Source of the DNA: Melioribacteraceae bacterium | Lineage (GTDB): Bacteria > Bacteroidota > Ignavibacteria > Ignavibacteriales > Melioribacteraceae | Length of the DNA stretch: 64,000 nt | NCBI GenBank assembly: GCA_027030245.1 | Contig: JALVFE010000026.1 | Location: forward strand, 1 to 64,000 | Direction of reading: 5' to 3' | Shown here: piece by piece, positions 19,901 through 28,474 of the stretch | Position numbering within the stretch: the first letter of the stretch is position 1 | How the letters are laid out: every line of letters starts with the position of its first letter | Translations under genes and position numbers: made by a program | Notes under the pieces: model-generated | Seen by the model: the letters and a program-made list of their open reading frames with translations, nothing else | Told to the model about the DNA's origin: nothing | Database searches by the model: none

Positions 19901-20248
19901 ATTGTTCTCTCCGGTGCCCGCCCAAATAACATTGGGGTTTTGCGGATCAATTGCCAGACATCCGATGGAATAAGCGCCGTAATTATCGAACACCGGTTCA
20001 AAAGTCACGCCCCAGTTTGTAGTTTTCCAGATGTTACCGCTAGCCGCCGCTACAAAATACTCGTTTTCTTTTTGGGGATTAACGGCAATATCGGCAATCC
20101 TACCGGAAGTAAAAGCCGGACCGATACTCCGCCATTTCAGTCCACCGAAATATGAAGCGGTTGAATCTTTTTTATTGCTCTTGGCAATACTTAAAGATGC
20201 AATAATTAAATATATTAACACCCATTTTGTTACGTATGGTTTTTTCAT
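16991..20248 (-). CDS. Large secreted BNR/sortilin (VPS10)-like beta-propeller protein
   Basis: 1085 residues with a hydrophobic signal segment (WVLIYLIIASLSIAKS). Residues about 35-740 hold many copies of the BNR/Asp-box motif (KSVDGGKSW, KSTDGGKTW, RSTNRGATW, LSTNGG-type), building one or two sortilin-like propellers. The C-terminal part (about 740-1085) has an Ig-like segment (GINRVNWDLRF) and a helical tail. This architecture is common in Bacteroidota and Acidobacteria, where it is often labelled glycosyl hydrolase, but no catalytic evidence supports that label. Probably periplasmic or surface located; function unknown. Confidence 0.85.
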   Translation of the reverse strand: MKKPYVTKWVLIYLIIASLSIAKSNKKDSTASYFGGLKWRSIGPAFTSGRIADIAVNPQKENEYFVAAASGNIWKTTNWGVTFEPVFDNYGAYSIGCLAIDPQNPNVIWAGTGENNHQRALGYGDGVYKSVDGGKSWKNMGLKNSRQIGKILIDPRNSNVVFVAAEGSVWGPGGDRGLYKSTDGGKTWKKVLEISENTGVNNVVFEPGNPDVLYATSEQRRRHVYTKIGGGPESAVYKSTDGGETWEKIMKGLPKVDIGGMGICVSPVDPNVVYLIVEAALGKGGFFRSTNRGATWEKMSDYTASGQYFNEIFCDPKDVNKVYATDVRSKVTLDGGKTWKPVGNKDRHVDDHAMWIDPDDTKHFLIGGDGGIYETYDGGKTFDFKENLPITQFYRVFVDDSKPFYFVYGGTQDNSSMGGPSRTFSSEGIVNSDWFVTNGGDGFWSAVDPENPNIVYAESQYAGMVRYDRQSGESVSIRPEPKKGEKTFRWNWDTPLIISPHKHTRIYCAAERVFRSEDRGNSWEEISGDLTAQIDRNSFKVMGKYWSIDAVAKDKSTSLFGTIVSLSESPVKENLLYVGTDDGVIQVSEDAKTWRKVSEFPGVPKYTYVSDIVPSKFDENVVFATFNNHKRDDFKPYVLKSTDKGKTWHSISSNLPENGPVNTFEQDFVNPDLLFVGTEFGFFFSTNGGKSWTQLKSGLPTISVKDIALQKSKNDIVIATFGRGFYILDDYSPLREINEKTFKNYAVLFPVRDAYMYIQKRARYAQGSDYFRAPNPPFGATFTYYLKEVPKTLREIRHEKEKKLFKKGKPIPQPTEEELREEENEIPPYLVFSVEDESGNPVRRITAKPKKGINRVNWDLRFASTRPLSDKEKFDPFKSLGSSTLVMPGKYRVKLTLVTRDGEKELGVPREFNAVPVRNTTLPAPDRKELVAFQKKVNELSRSVRGTFRFLNEAIDRVDKMMLAVLNTPQAPYELFKKAAGIKKRLQKISLKFKRPSNKPSEEENPPAPVTFNHRLNVLAYSHWRSTSPITETERTMFEVLREEFPPVLEEIKAIYNIEIKNMEKELEKYNVPWSPGRLPEFNIK

Positions 20249-20274
20249 TTTTTACCCGCAGATTTTAATTTGAA

Positions 20275-20299
20275 TTTTGGTATTACGAAAATACCAAAA
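20275..20299 (-). terminator. Hairpin after the obg/permease operon
   Basis: TTTTGGTAT (20275-20283) and ATACCAAAA (20291-20299) form a 9-base stem with a 7-base loop, 16 bases past the permease stop on the minus strand. The following bases are AT-rich but not a pure T-run. Confidence 0.45.
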
Positions 20300-20314
20300 G
20301 TATCGAAAAGATTT

Positions 20315-21319
20315 TCAGTATTGGAATTTTTTCTTTAACAGATAAATAAAAACCGGAGCTCCGATAATTGCCGTTACCGCTCCCACGGGAAGCTCGGCAG
20401 GTGCAATAACGCTCCTTGCCAAAGTATCGGCAAGAATTAAAAACGATGCGCCTAAAAAGAATGAAGAAGGGATAATTATTCTGTAGTCTTGTCCGAATAA
20501 CATCCTGCTTACGTGCGGAACTATCAGTCCAACAAAACCGATTATTCCGCTTATGCTTACAACGGAACCTACTAACAAGCTCGATACGATATACGCGATA
20601 TTCTTAACTCTGTTTGTATTAATTCCCAATTGCTTTGCCCCTTCGGAACCGATTGCCAGAACATTATACTTGTACGAATTGAAAATTAAAATTACCGTGG
20701 CAAAGATCGTAACGGGAAGAACAAAATATAAATTTTTAGTTTCCGCAAAAGACAAACTTCCGATTAACCAAAATATTGCCGTGCGAAGCGAAGTATCGAG
20801 CATGGATGTCATTATCAAAATGCCGGAACCGAAAAACGCACCGACCATAACGCCGGAGAGTAATAGCACACCGGGTTCAATTTCGCCGAACCTTCTTCCA
20901 AGTAAAAAGACAATCAGCACAACTATCAATGCTCCCGCAAACGCAAGAATTTGCGTGCCGAAGAAAGATAAGCCCAAAACAAAAGACAATACCGCTCCGA
21001 AAGAGCCGCCGCTCGATATTCCAAGGATATACGGTTCGGCTAAAGGATTTTGCAATATAGCTTGAAATACCGCACCCGCTACGGAAAGTCCGCCCCCAAC
21101 GGCAATTGCCATTAAAATTCTGGGTAAACGGATTTCCCAAATTATTTTTTGCAAAACGGTGTCTTTTGCTTCTCCAAAAAGAATACCGAGAATTTTAAAA
21201 AACGAAATGCGAACCGAACCCACCGAAACGCCGAACAGAGCAATGATTATCGTGATAAGAAACATTAACCCGACGTAAATAACGAAATTGATTTTAGTCA
21301 GCCGTTCAGTTCCAGCCAT
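20315..21319 (-). CDS. FecCD/BtuC-type ABC transporter permease
   Basis: 334 residues with about ten membrane helices and family landmarks: RLPRILMAIAVGGGLSVAGAVFQAILQNPLAEPYILG near the first third, GFVGLIVPHVSRMLFG and ELPVGAVTAIIGAPVFIYLL at the end. The family moves iron-siderophores, heme or cobalamin. It overlaps the last 22 bases of obg, so it is probably translated from the same mRNA. The expected ATPase and binding-protein genes are not adjacent, so substrate cannot be assigned. Confidence 0.93.
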   Translation of the reverse strand: MAGTERLTKINFVIYVGLMFLITIIIALFGVSVGSVRISFFKILGILFGEAKDTVLQKIIWEIRLPRILMAIAVGGGLSVAGAVFQAILQNPLAEPYILGISSGGSFGAVLSFVLGLSFFGTQILAFAGALIVVLIVFLLGRRFGEIEPGVLLLSGVMVGAFFGSGILIMTSMLDTSLRTAIFWLIGSLSFAETKNLYFVLPVTIFATVILIFNSYKYNVLAIGSEGAKQLGINTNRVKNIAYIVSSLLVGSVVSISGIIGFVGLIVPHVSRMLFGQDYRIIIPSSFFLGASFLILADTLARSVIAPAELPVGAVTAIIGAPVFIYLLKKKFQY

Positions 21320-22293
21320 AACCTATCCAGCAATTTCTGAATGTTATAACCCGCTACCGATGAAATCACCAAAATTTCTTTATCTCCTGTTGGTAATTCC
21401 GATTCGGCTTCCGATTTCTTTTTTCGGCGTTCGTCTTCCGGTAATAAATCCGCTTTGGTAAGCGCAATCACCTTTCTTTTTTGAAGCAGACTTTCATTAA
21501 ATCCCGCCAGCTCGGAAGATAAAATATTAAAATCCTTTACAATATCTTCGGATGTAATATCAATCAAGAAAAGCAGGACTTTGGTTCTTTCGATGTGTTT
21601 TAGAAATTGGTGGCCGAGCCCTTTCCCCAAATGAGCGCCTTCAATTAATCCGGGAATATCGGCAACGGTAAAAGTTTTATAATCTTTATATTTCACGATT
21701 CCCAAGTTCGGTTTTAAAGTTGTAAAAGGGTAATCTGCAATTTTAGGGCGCGCAGCCGAAATAGTTGAAATTAAAGTGGATTTACCGGCGTTAGGAAATC
21801 CTACGAGTCCGACGTCTGCAATCAGTTTTAATTCAAGAATAATTTTCCGCTCTTCTCCCGGTTTTCCTTCTTCGGCAAAACGGGGAGTTTGATTTGTGGG
21901 CGTAGCGAAATTACTGTTGCCTTTGCCTCCCTTGCCTCCTTTTGCCACGATAAACTCTTCACCGTGTTTGGTAAAATCATATAAAATTTCTTTTGTTTCA
22001 AAATCCTTAACGATTGTTCCGACAGGTACGGAAATAATTAAGTCTTCACCGGATTTACCGTCTTTCAAAGACTTTCCGCCCGGTTGCCCGTCTTGAGCGA
22101 TATATTTTCTTTTATATTTGAAATCAAGTAAGGTGTGTAAGTTTTCGTTGGCTTTCAGGATTACGTTACCGCCCCTTCCTCCGTTTCCTCCGGCGGGACC
22201 GCCTTTAGGAACGTATTTTTCTCTTCTGAACGCAACGGCTCCGTCGCCGCCTTTACCGGCTCTAACAAATATTTCTGCGTAATCTAAAAACAT
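21298..22293 (-). CDS. obgE: Obg family GTPase (CgtA)
   Basis: 331 residues. The glycine-rich Obg fold covers 1-158 (GKGGDGAVAFRREKYVPKGG, GGNGGRGG). The G domain has the P-loop GFPNAGKST, switch segment YPFTTLKPNLG, DIPGLIEGA, and TKAD. The C-terminal OCT domain is absent, as in many shorter members. Essential for late 50S ribosome assembly and stress signalling. It starts 9 bases after the acidic-protein gene, so it belongs to that operon. Confidence 0.96.
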   Translation of the reverse strand: MFLDYAEIFVRAGKGGDGAVAFRREKYVPKGGPAGGNGGRGGNVILKANENLHTLLDFKYKRKYIAQDGQPGGKSLKDGKSGEDLIISVPVGTIVKDFETKEILYDFTKHGEEFIVAKGGKGGKGNSNFATPTNQTPRFAEEGKPGEERKIILELKLIADVGLVGFPNAGKSTLISTISAARPKIADYPFTTLKPNLGIVKYKDYKTFTVADIPGLIEGAHLGKGLGHQFLKHIERTKVLLFLIDITSEDIVKDFNILSSELAGFNESLLQKRKVIALTKADLLPEDERRKKKSEAESELPTGDKEILVISSVAGYNIQKLLDRLWLELNG

Positions 22294-22302
22294 TATTCAT
22301 CT

Positions 22303-25254
22303 TCAGGAAGATACGGTGCGAGCAACTAAAGATTTAAAAACCTGAACTTCCGGTATGGAAGGATTTATTTTGTTTTCTTCACAGTATCGGTCTATTAATT
22401 TATCGCATTCCTCTTTACTTCCACAGCCTTTTAATTCGTTCATCAAATCTTCCGCGCCAATCATATCGTAATCAAAAACAACTTCTATTATTCTCGGCAT
22501 GTATTCACTGTGAATTATATCTTCGATTTCCAACTTTTCATCACTATCCAAATCAATTTTTACATACTGCGGAGGCGTGTAGGTTTCTTCCATATCCTCC
22601 TGTTCTTGCTTTTCGTCCGTAGTGTCTCCGGAGGTTACGGTCAATTCGTCACCGGTTTCAATTTCTTCGTTATCAAGATTATTCATCAAGATAAATTCTT
22701 TTACGGCATTTCGCGTTTGTTTTTCTTTTGCCGTACCCGCTATTAATTCGTCGTCAATCGACATTTTGATATCGGGTTTGAGTTCCAGTCGGGAAAATTC
22801 GTCTGCCAGTTTTATTTCGGGTTCGGTTTCATATTCCATAACCGTATTAAATATTTCACTGTTTCTTTCGAACTCGTCAAGATCGATTTCGTCGGCTTTT
22901 CTCAACATCGAATCTTCATCAATGCTTAACACTTCTTCGTCCATTGTTTGTTCTTCCCCACCGGATTTATTTGCTTCACCGTTTTGAGGAACGGATTCCA
23001 CATTTAGCAATTCATCCGGAGCTTCAACTTTTATCTGACTTTCTTCCGTTTCAGCAACAACTTGTTCATCCGCCGGTGCCGTTCCGGTTTCGGAAACGGT
23101 TTCTTCAATTACAGATTCTTCATCAATAACGGTTTCCCCGCTTGTTAACGGCTGTCCGCTTTCTTCAACGCTTAATTCTTCCGCAACGGTTTCCTGTTCG
23201 GCTTTGGCTTGGATTTCCGTTTCCGGTTCTTCAAATGAATCGGAGGTTTCACCGGAAAGGATTGCCTCTCCTTCTGTTTCTTCATCCTTGATTTCAATCG
23301 AAGTTTCTTCGCCGGTTAAATTATTTTCATTAACTTCCGGTATTTCGCTCTCTCCGGTTAAAAACTCGGCAAGATTAATTTTCTCAATCATGTAATCGCC
23401 GTCATAAATATTCGAATGCTCAAGAAACTGCTCGAGTACTTCTTTATTTAGCGGTTTAATATAGAAATCCAATTCTTCCGCATAATTTTTGATTGCCGTT
23501 TCAATGTTATCCTCGCCGATATTGGTCAGCTTTTTAGCAAAGTAATCATCAAATTCATTAAAAATTAACGCAAGTTCCTCATCGTTTTCTTCGGATTCCG
23601 CAAGAGTTTCGTTTTCGTGAGTATCTTGCCCACCGGGTCCGCTTTCATCAAAATCTTCCGTAATTTCATTTTTAATAATTGCCGCTTGAGGAACCGATGT
23701 CTCTTTTTCTACTTCCGGAATGTCGGCATCAACCAAATTATCAAGCGCAGATTCGGTTTCCTGCATTAACGGTTCGCTAAGATCGAGTTCGGATTCCAAA
23801 TCCGGTTCCGCATCCAAAGATTCACCGGATAATTCTTTAATTTTATTGTCTATCTCATCGATTACGGACGATTCGCTGCTGAACGATTCAGCTTCTTCGC
23901 TTCCGGTTCCACTATCTTCCTGAATGAAATCTTTAAGCTCAATTTTTCTTTCTTCAAGTTCTTCTTTTATCGAAAGTAAATCTTGTTCGGTTTCATGTTC
24001 AATTTCTTGTTCGATTTTTGCGGATTCCTCTTCAACAGACAGAGATTCTTTCTCAATGTCAACGGTTTCTTTTACATCTTTTTCATCCGCCGTAAGTTCA
24101 ACCGTTCCGGTTTGTTCTCCGCTAATTGTCTCGCCCTTTAAATTTTCTTCCACGACCTCCTGAGTTGAGGAAAGAGTTGCTTCTTCTTGTCCTGAAATTG
24201 CTTCCGTTTCGGCGGATTCGTTCAGTTCGCTTTCTACAAAATTCTCTTCCGGAGTTATCTTGTTTTCAACGGATTTTTCCGCTATTTCATTTTCAATTGT
24301 TTCTTCAATTTCAGACTCGGGAAGTTCTTCTTGATTGGTCACGCCTTCGCTTTCCGAAGCTTCTTCCGCTACTTTTTCTTTTTCAGCAGTCTCTTCAGCT
24401 GTTTCTTGTGAAGCCGTAGCGGGTTCTTCTTCAACTTTCTCAAGTACCAATTCGCTTTCGTCAACGTCTTCAATTATGCCGATAGATTCGATTTTTTCAT
24501 GAACAACCGATTTCAAAGCCGATAAAACATCTTTGCTCAATACGGTTTGTTTTACGTCTCCGTGGAAAGCTTCCCTGAGTTTCTTTCTGTGCGCATTAAG
24601 ATTTTTTTCCGCCAAATATTCATCGATTGCAGTCAACGGAATTTTTTCTTTGGGGAGCATTCCGATGTTGAAAAAATCGGTCATGGAATTTACGGCTGTT
24701 TCGATAAGTTCATCGAGATGGGTTTCTATTCCTATTGCATCAATTTTTTCGAGTAATTTCTCAAATTCGGATTTACTGATTGTTATTAAGTCTTTTTCCT
24801 TAAAATAAGATTTGATTATCTTGACTAAGAATCGGTAATAGTACAGGTAGTTCAACAGTTGTTTAATTTCTACCGTCGTAAGAATATCTATCGAGCCGAA
24901 GAAAAACGTAAGCAAAGTTTTTCTCGGTTGCATTAAAAAATTTGCGTTAAATTCAACCGCTTGATAAAGAAGTTCATCGATTTGATTCGCGGAAAATCTT
25001 TTCGACCGTTTTATTTCTTTTTTTATAAGATTGAAATATTCGTTTATTTTTTCGCCGGAATAATCGAAAGCGGAATTTTTCAGCAAATTCCTTCTATCTT
25101 GAAAAATTCTGTAATCTACTTCCGCCGAAATATACCGGATAAGCGCAGGGTGGAGTTCTTTGTTTTTTAATTCGTCTACGGTAAAATAAAGACCTAATTC
25201 CCGTATGTAATTGTTACTGAAATCATGAATAAATTTGATTTCCTTCTCCAGCAT
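22303..25254 (-). CDS. Very acidic, low-complexity 983-aa protein of unknown function
   Basis: The N-terminus (1-270) is an ordinary helical region rich in Lys, Phe and Tyr (FNLIKKEIKRSKRFSANQID, LLTFFFGSIDILTTVEI). Residues about 275-900 are dominated by Glu/Ser/Thr/Val repeats such as EETAEKEKVAEEASESE and are almost surely disordered, broken by one folded-looking island (ELALIFNEFDDYFAKKLTNIG, about 550-630). The C-terminal 90 residues look folded again (IIHSEYMPRIIEVVFDYDMI). No signal peptide or membrane helix. First gene of the operon with obgE and the permease. No family recognised; a scaffold or regulatory role would be a guess. Confidence 0.8.
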   Translation of the reverse strand: MLEKEIKFIHDFSNNYIRELGLYFTVDELKNKELHPALIRYISAEVDYRIFQDRRNLLKNSAFDYSGEKINEYFNLIKKEIKRSKRFSANQIDELLYQAVEFNANFLMQPRKTLLTFFFGSIDILTTVEIKQLLNYLYYYRFLVKIIKSYFKEKDLITISKSEFEKLLEKIDAIGIETHLDELIETAVNSMTDFFNIGMLPKEKIPLTAIDEYLAEKNLNAHRKKLREAFHGDVKQTVLSKDVLSALKSVVHEKIESIGIIEDVDESELVLEKVEEEPATASQETAEETAEKEKVAEEASESEGVTNQEELPESEIEETIENEIAEKSVENKITPEENFVESELNESAETEAISGQEEATLSSTQEVVEENLKGETISGEQTGTVELTADEKDVKETVDIEKESLSVEEESAKIEQEIEHETEQDLLSIKEELEERKIELKDFIQEDSGTGSEEAESFSSESSVIDEIDNKIKELSGESLDAEPDLESELDLSEPLMQETESALDNLVDADIPEVEKETSVPQAAIIKNEITEDFDESGPGGQDTHENETLAESEENDEELALIFNEFDDYFAKKLTNIGEDNIETAIKNYAEELDFYIKPLNKEVLEQFLEHSNIYDGDYMIEKINLAEFLTGESEIPEVNENNLTGEETSIEIKDEETEGEAILSGETSDSFEEPETEIQAKAEQETVAEELSVEESGQPLTSGETVIDEESVIEETVSETGTAPADEQVVAETEESQIKVEAPDELLNVESVPQNGEANKSGGEEQTMDEEVLSIDEDSMLRKADEIDLDEFERNSEIFNTVMEYETEPEIKLADEFSRLELKPDIKMSIDDELIAGTAKEKQTRNAVKEFILMNNLDNEEIETGDELTVTSGDTTDEKQEQEDMEETYTPPQYVKIDLDSDEKLEIEDIIHSEYMPRIIEVVFDYDMIGAEDLMNELKGCGSKEECDKLIDRYCEENKINPSIPEVQVFKSLVARTVSS

Positions 25255-25369
25255 GGGGGTCCTCAGCTTGAATGATTATGATTAAAATATAATTGCTTTG
25301 GAACATTCGGTAATTAAATTTAAGAAATTTAGAGGATAAAAACGTAACAATTTTGTGAAGTGTTATGTT

Positions 25370-25396
25370 AAAAAAATTACGGAATTTCTTCCGTAA
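25370..25396 (-). terminator. Rho-independent terminator of the soluble kinase operon
   Basis: TTACGGAA (25377-25384), loop TTTC, TTCCGTAA (25389-25396). Read on the minus strand, the stem is followed by seven T (A-run at 25370-25376). It lies about 35 bases past the stop of the 67-aa gene. Confidence 0.8.
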
Positions 25397-25429
25397 CTTA
25401 AAAATTATTTTATAATTATCAACTTTTAT

Positions 25430-25633
25430 CTAATTGTACGGTATGATTTTATAAAGTTTACAATCATTCGATGAATTCGTAAATCTCAAATAAAACGAAG
25501 GATGATCCGCATCTTCGTTGTTTTCCTCTCCGATAATTTCAACTCTGTATCCTTGTTGCTTGTATCGTTCAATTAATAATTTGAAATATGTTTGGGCAAT
25601 TTCATTAGCTTTTTCAAATGTTATGTTTTCCAT
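25430..25633 (-). CDS. Small acidic protein of unknown function (67 aa)
   Basis: A soluble 67-residue protein starting MENITFEKANEIAQTYFKLL, with a predicted helix and then beta strands (YRVEIIGEEN, SFYLRFTNS). It is encoded 17 bases after the histidine kinase and before a strong terminator, so it is the last gene of that operon. No family recognised. It could be a partner or output of the kinase, which has no adjacent response regulator. Confidence 0.65.
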   Translation of the reverse strand: MENITFEKANEIAQTYFKLLIERYKQQGYRVEIIGEENNEDADHPSFYLRFTNSSNDCKLYKIIPYN

Positions 25634-25650
25634 AATTTCTCCCGGACTTC

Positions 25651-26448
25651 TTAAACGAATTTTGGTAGAGAAAATGAAAACGTACTACCTTCCGGCGTAC
25701 TTTCATACCATAATTTTCCGTTATGGATTTTTATTATTTTATCGGTGAGAATAAGACCTAGACCGATAGATTTTTCTTTATTTTCGTTTGCGGCTTTTAT
25801 CACCCCTTCGTAAGATAACAGATTCACAGCCGGGTCAATTCCCTTTCCGCTATCTTCAATATGCAAATAAATAAACTCCGGATCTGTAGTGAATTTTACA
25901 TTTACGTTAGTTTTCGCGCCGGAATATTTAATTGCATTAACCAATAGATTTTTAACAGCTAAGGCGATAAGATTCCTATTCGCTTTTACTTTCAGCGTAT
26001 CATTTACTTCGTCAATTGAAATTTGAATATCCTTTTCTTTCGCCAAATTTTTCAGTTTTTGAACTTCTTCCAAAACCACTTCATATAAATCAACAATCTC
26101 GTAATCAATTTTGAAATTTTCGTTTGTGAGATAAGTCCAATTAACAAAATTTTCAAACGCATCGAATAAATTTTTGGCGGTGGAATTTATTTGATCAACA
26201 AAAAATTTTTTTTCGGAATCGTCCATTTCATCGAAATCCATTTTCAACATTTCGGAGAAACCGAGCAATGTTCCGAAAGGATTACGTATGTTGTGAGTTA
26301 AAAAAGAATAAAAATCTTCTTGGGTTACTTCGGAGGGTTCGCGTAAATTTTTATCTATAGTTCCGGCAATTTCATCCGCAAAACCGGGATGATTGGTTTC
26401 CCGGTTTTTATTTGCCGATTTTAAATCTGATGATTGTAAGTTATTCAT
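25651..26448 (-). CDS. Soluble histidine kinase (HisKA + HATPase)
   Basis: 265 residues, no membrane segment and no sensor domain beyond about 40 polar N-terminal residues. HisKA has His52 in LTHNIRNPFGTLLG. The HATPase domain has the N box (VKNLLVNAIKYSG), G1 (EDSGKGID) and G2 (KSIGLGLILTDKII). No receiver-domain gene lies nearby, so it must act through a regulator elsewhere. Operon with the 67-residue protein downstream. Confidence 0.9.
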   Translation of the reverse strand: MNNLQSSDLKSANKNRETNHPGFADEIAGTIDKNLREPSEVTQEDFYSFLTHNIRNPFGTLLGFSEMLKMDFDEMDDSEKKFFVDQINSTAKNLFDAFENFVNWTYLTNENFKIDYEIVDLYEVVLEEVQKLKNLAKEKDIQISIDEVNDTLKVKANRNLIALAVKNLLVNAIKYSGAKTNVNVKFTTDPEFIYLHIEDSGKGIDPAVNLLSYEGVIKAANENKEKSIGLGLILTDKIIKIHNGKLWYESTPEGSTFSFSLPKFV

Positions 26449-26616
26449 TTCCGCCGGTTAAAAACAACTCTTTTCTCTATTCCGAAATAAATGATTTTTA
26501 AGTGTGAAAACATGATTTAAATCAAATTTCGCACTCAATATGATTTTCGTCACTGCCGTTGTTATAAATAAAGCAAAAACGGCAAAATTTGAATTCGCGA
26601 AATACATTTTTATTAA

Positions 26617-26832
26617 TCAATGCGAAAAAACATTGGAAATATATTTTTTCAATTTTTCCTGATCTTCTTTTTCGGGATACCTTTTCTCAATTTTCCGGTA
26701 ACATTCCTTTATTATTTTTTGAGCGTTCCCGTTTTTTTTGCTTTCCTCCGGCGATTCGTTAATATTCAACTCTTTGCTTACTTCCCGTATGAGGATATAA
26801 GCGGAAAGAGAAGTTTCATAATATAATTCCAT
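26617..26832 (-). CDS. Small helical protein of unknown function (71 aa)
   Basis: A charged all-helical protein (MELYYETSLSAYILIREVSK ... CYRKIEKRYPEKEDQEKLKK). The start is placed at ATG 26832 because GGGAG lies eight bases upstream; an upstream TTG at 26847 is less likely. It stands alone about 170 bases upstream of the histidine kinase on the same strand. No family recognised. Confidence 0.55.
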   Translation of the reverse strand: MELYYETSLSAYILIREVSKELNINESPEESKKNGNAQKIIKECYRKIEKRYPEKEDQEKLKKYISNVFSH

Positions 26833-26847
26833 TCCTTTTGCTCCCAA

Positions 26848-27368
26848 TAGTTAAACAATAATTTGGGATCCTCTTTGCACCTTTTAACGGAGCGGAAATT
26901 AGGATTTTCTTTATAAATAAACTATCGAAGAAAGAATCCAAAATTTTATATTTCTCTCCGTTGTTTTTAAGAATTCCAATAATAGTGCCAAAAAAATATT
27001 TTCCTCAAAATTTATAGTTGGGTGAAAAAATGCCGTTTTTATCAAGTTTTAAGGAATTAATTTGAGAATTATGTCTGAAAATGACTCATAGAATTATTAA
27101 ACCCGAATTAAAACCGTAACGATACGGAACATTTTCCGTACAAGAATATTTTGTATATGAATTTTTGTTTTTCTACGAATATTACCGGCTTAAATTCCGG
27201 ACAGGTCAATTTTTCTTCCATTTTTTGTTTCAAAACTTTTCCTTAATTTCATTTTGCATATTAATCGTAAAAATTCTAATTTTTCAACTACGCCGTTTTT
27301 CTTGGTATATTTAGGAAGTTTAATGAAAGGTTGATACTCTCCATTTTATTAAATTTTAGGAGGTCGAC
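26848..27368. other. Gene-free stretch upstream of the outer-membrane protein gene
   Basis: No open frame with coding character. A hairpin TACGGAA-CATT-TTCCGTA lies at 27123-27140. The end carries a strong AGGAGG (27358-27363) for the gene at 27369. Confidence 0.5.
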
Positions 27369-28020
27369 ATGTCAAAATTACTCCTTCCCAAGTTTCTTTT
27401 TCTTACGTTCGTATCGAGTTTATCCGCACAAAATTTTCATTCGATTCAAGTCGGGGGCGGATTGGTTCTACCCCGCTCTTCTTCAAAAGGATTTTCGGCA
27501 CAAGTGCAGTATAATTATTCGCTAAACGGTACATTTAATTTTTACGTTTATTCGGGTTATTATACTTGGGATAAATACAATATCACCTTTATAGATGAAT
27601 CACCTCCTTATGGTAACGACAAGCTCTTTCATTCGTATGGTTCCGATAATCATAAGCTCATTCCTCTTTACTTTGGCACGAGAATAAACTTCCGCACAGT
27701 TAAATCATTTACAACATTTATCGATTTGGAAGTCGGATACTCGTATTTTAGTTATACAGATTACGGACATATAAGGGAAGTTGATCCCGAGACCGGCTGG
27801 GTTCTTTCATACCATACCGATCCGGCTTCGGCTAAAAATACCGTGAAAAATTTATTCGGCGTAGGTATAGGTCTGGGAGTGTTCCATCCGATAAGTGAAT
27901 CAATGAACGTTGTTCTATCTTACTAAATTGAACAGTAATTTTAATGCAAGTGAGTCCGGATTTTTTAGCGCATTCGGAACATATTCAACTTTATTTTTCG
28001 GATTGGGTATTAACGTCTAA
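27369..28020 (+). pseudogene. Frameshifted outer-membrane beta-barrel protein
   Basis: A signal peptide (LLLPKFLFLTFVSSLSA-Q) is followed by amphipathic strands rich in aromatic residues (FNFYVYSGYYTWDKYNI, LIPLYFGTRINFRT). The frame stops at 27926 after MNVVLSY. In the next frame the sequence goes on at once with LNSNFNASESGFFSAFGTYS and ends FFGLGINV at 28020, a typical last barrel strand. A one-base insertion or two-base deletion near 27912-27925 therefore cuts off the last strands. Intact length would be about 217 residues. AGGAGG and ATG are well placed. Confidence 0.75.
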
Positions 28021-28474
28021 GTAAAATGAATATCGGGAGCGGCTAAAATAAAAGTATTCATCTATTTTGTTTAATTTGTCAGAAAAATTATACGCCCAAA
28101 TCATTAATTCCCGGTTTTACCGTAAATACCCGAACCGGTTTAACCGGCAACAACCACACGGAAATTATATAATAACGTTTAGACCATGAAATTTGCCGGA
28201 CGGTGTTTATTTAACAAATTGTTAGTGGGTAATTTTCTATAAGTAAAAAAGGTAATTCGAAGGTAACCTAGTGAAGTTGTTCCCGTTATTAGTTTAATTT
28301 GAGAAGTATTAGTAAAACCCTAACAGATCTGATAAATAACAAGGGTGTATAAAAAACGTTAAAATTTTAAGATTATCAAAATTTTTAGGGAAATGTATGA
28401 ATAAAAACAAGCTATTAATCAAAATAGTAAAAAAATTTAATATACATAAGAATTAAAGAAAAGAATAGATGAAA
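28021..28474. other. Gene-free stretch between the broken barrel gene and the AraC-type regulator
   Basis: Nothing coding seen. A small GC-richer patch with CCGGTTT/AACCGG near 28130-28150 is the only structure. This is close to where base composition shifts to the more AT-rich rhamnose locus. Confidence 0.4.

Noticed and set aside
18650-20155. Several plus-strand frames over the BNR-repeat protein
   Set aside because: Shadows of repetitive codons; the minus-strand frame has signal peptide and repeat motifs over its whole length.
20553-21065. 170-codon plus-strand frame over the permease
   Set aside because: Mirror of the permease's hydrophobic codons; the minus-strand product is a clear FecCD permease.
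21320-21400. Cobalamin riboswitch for the BtuC-like permease
   Set aside because: There is no leader: the gene starts inside obg.
23720-24419. Ser-rich plus-strand frames over the acidic protein
   Set aside because: Reverse complement of GAA/GAG-rich codons gives TTC/CTC runs; an artefact of low complexity.
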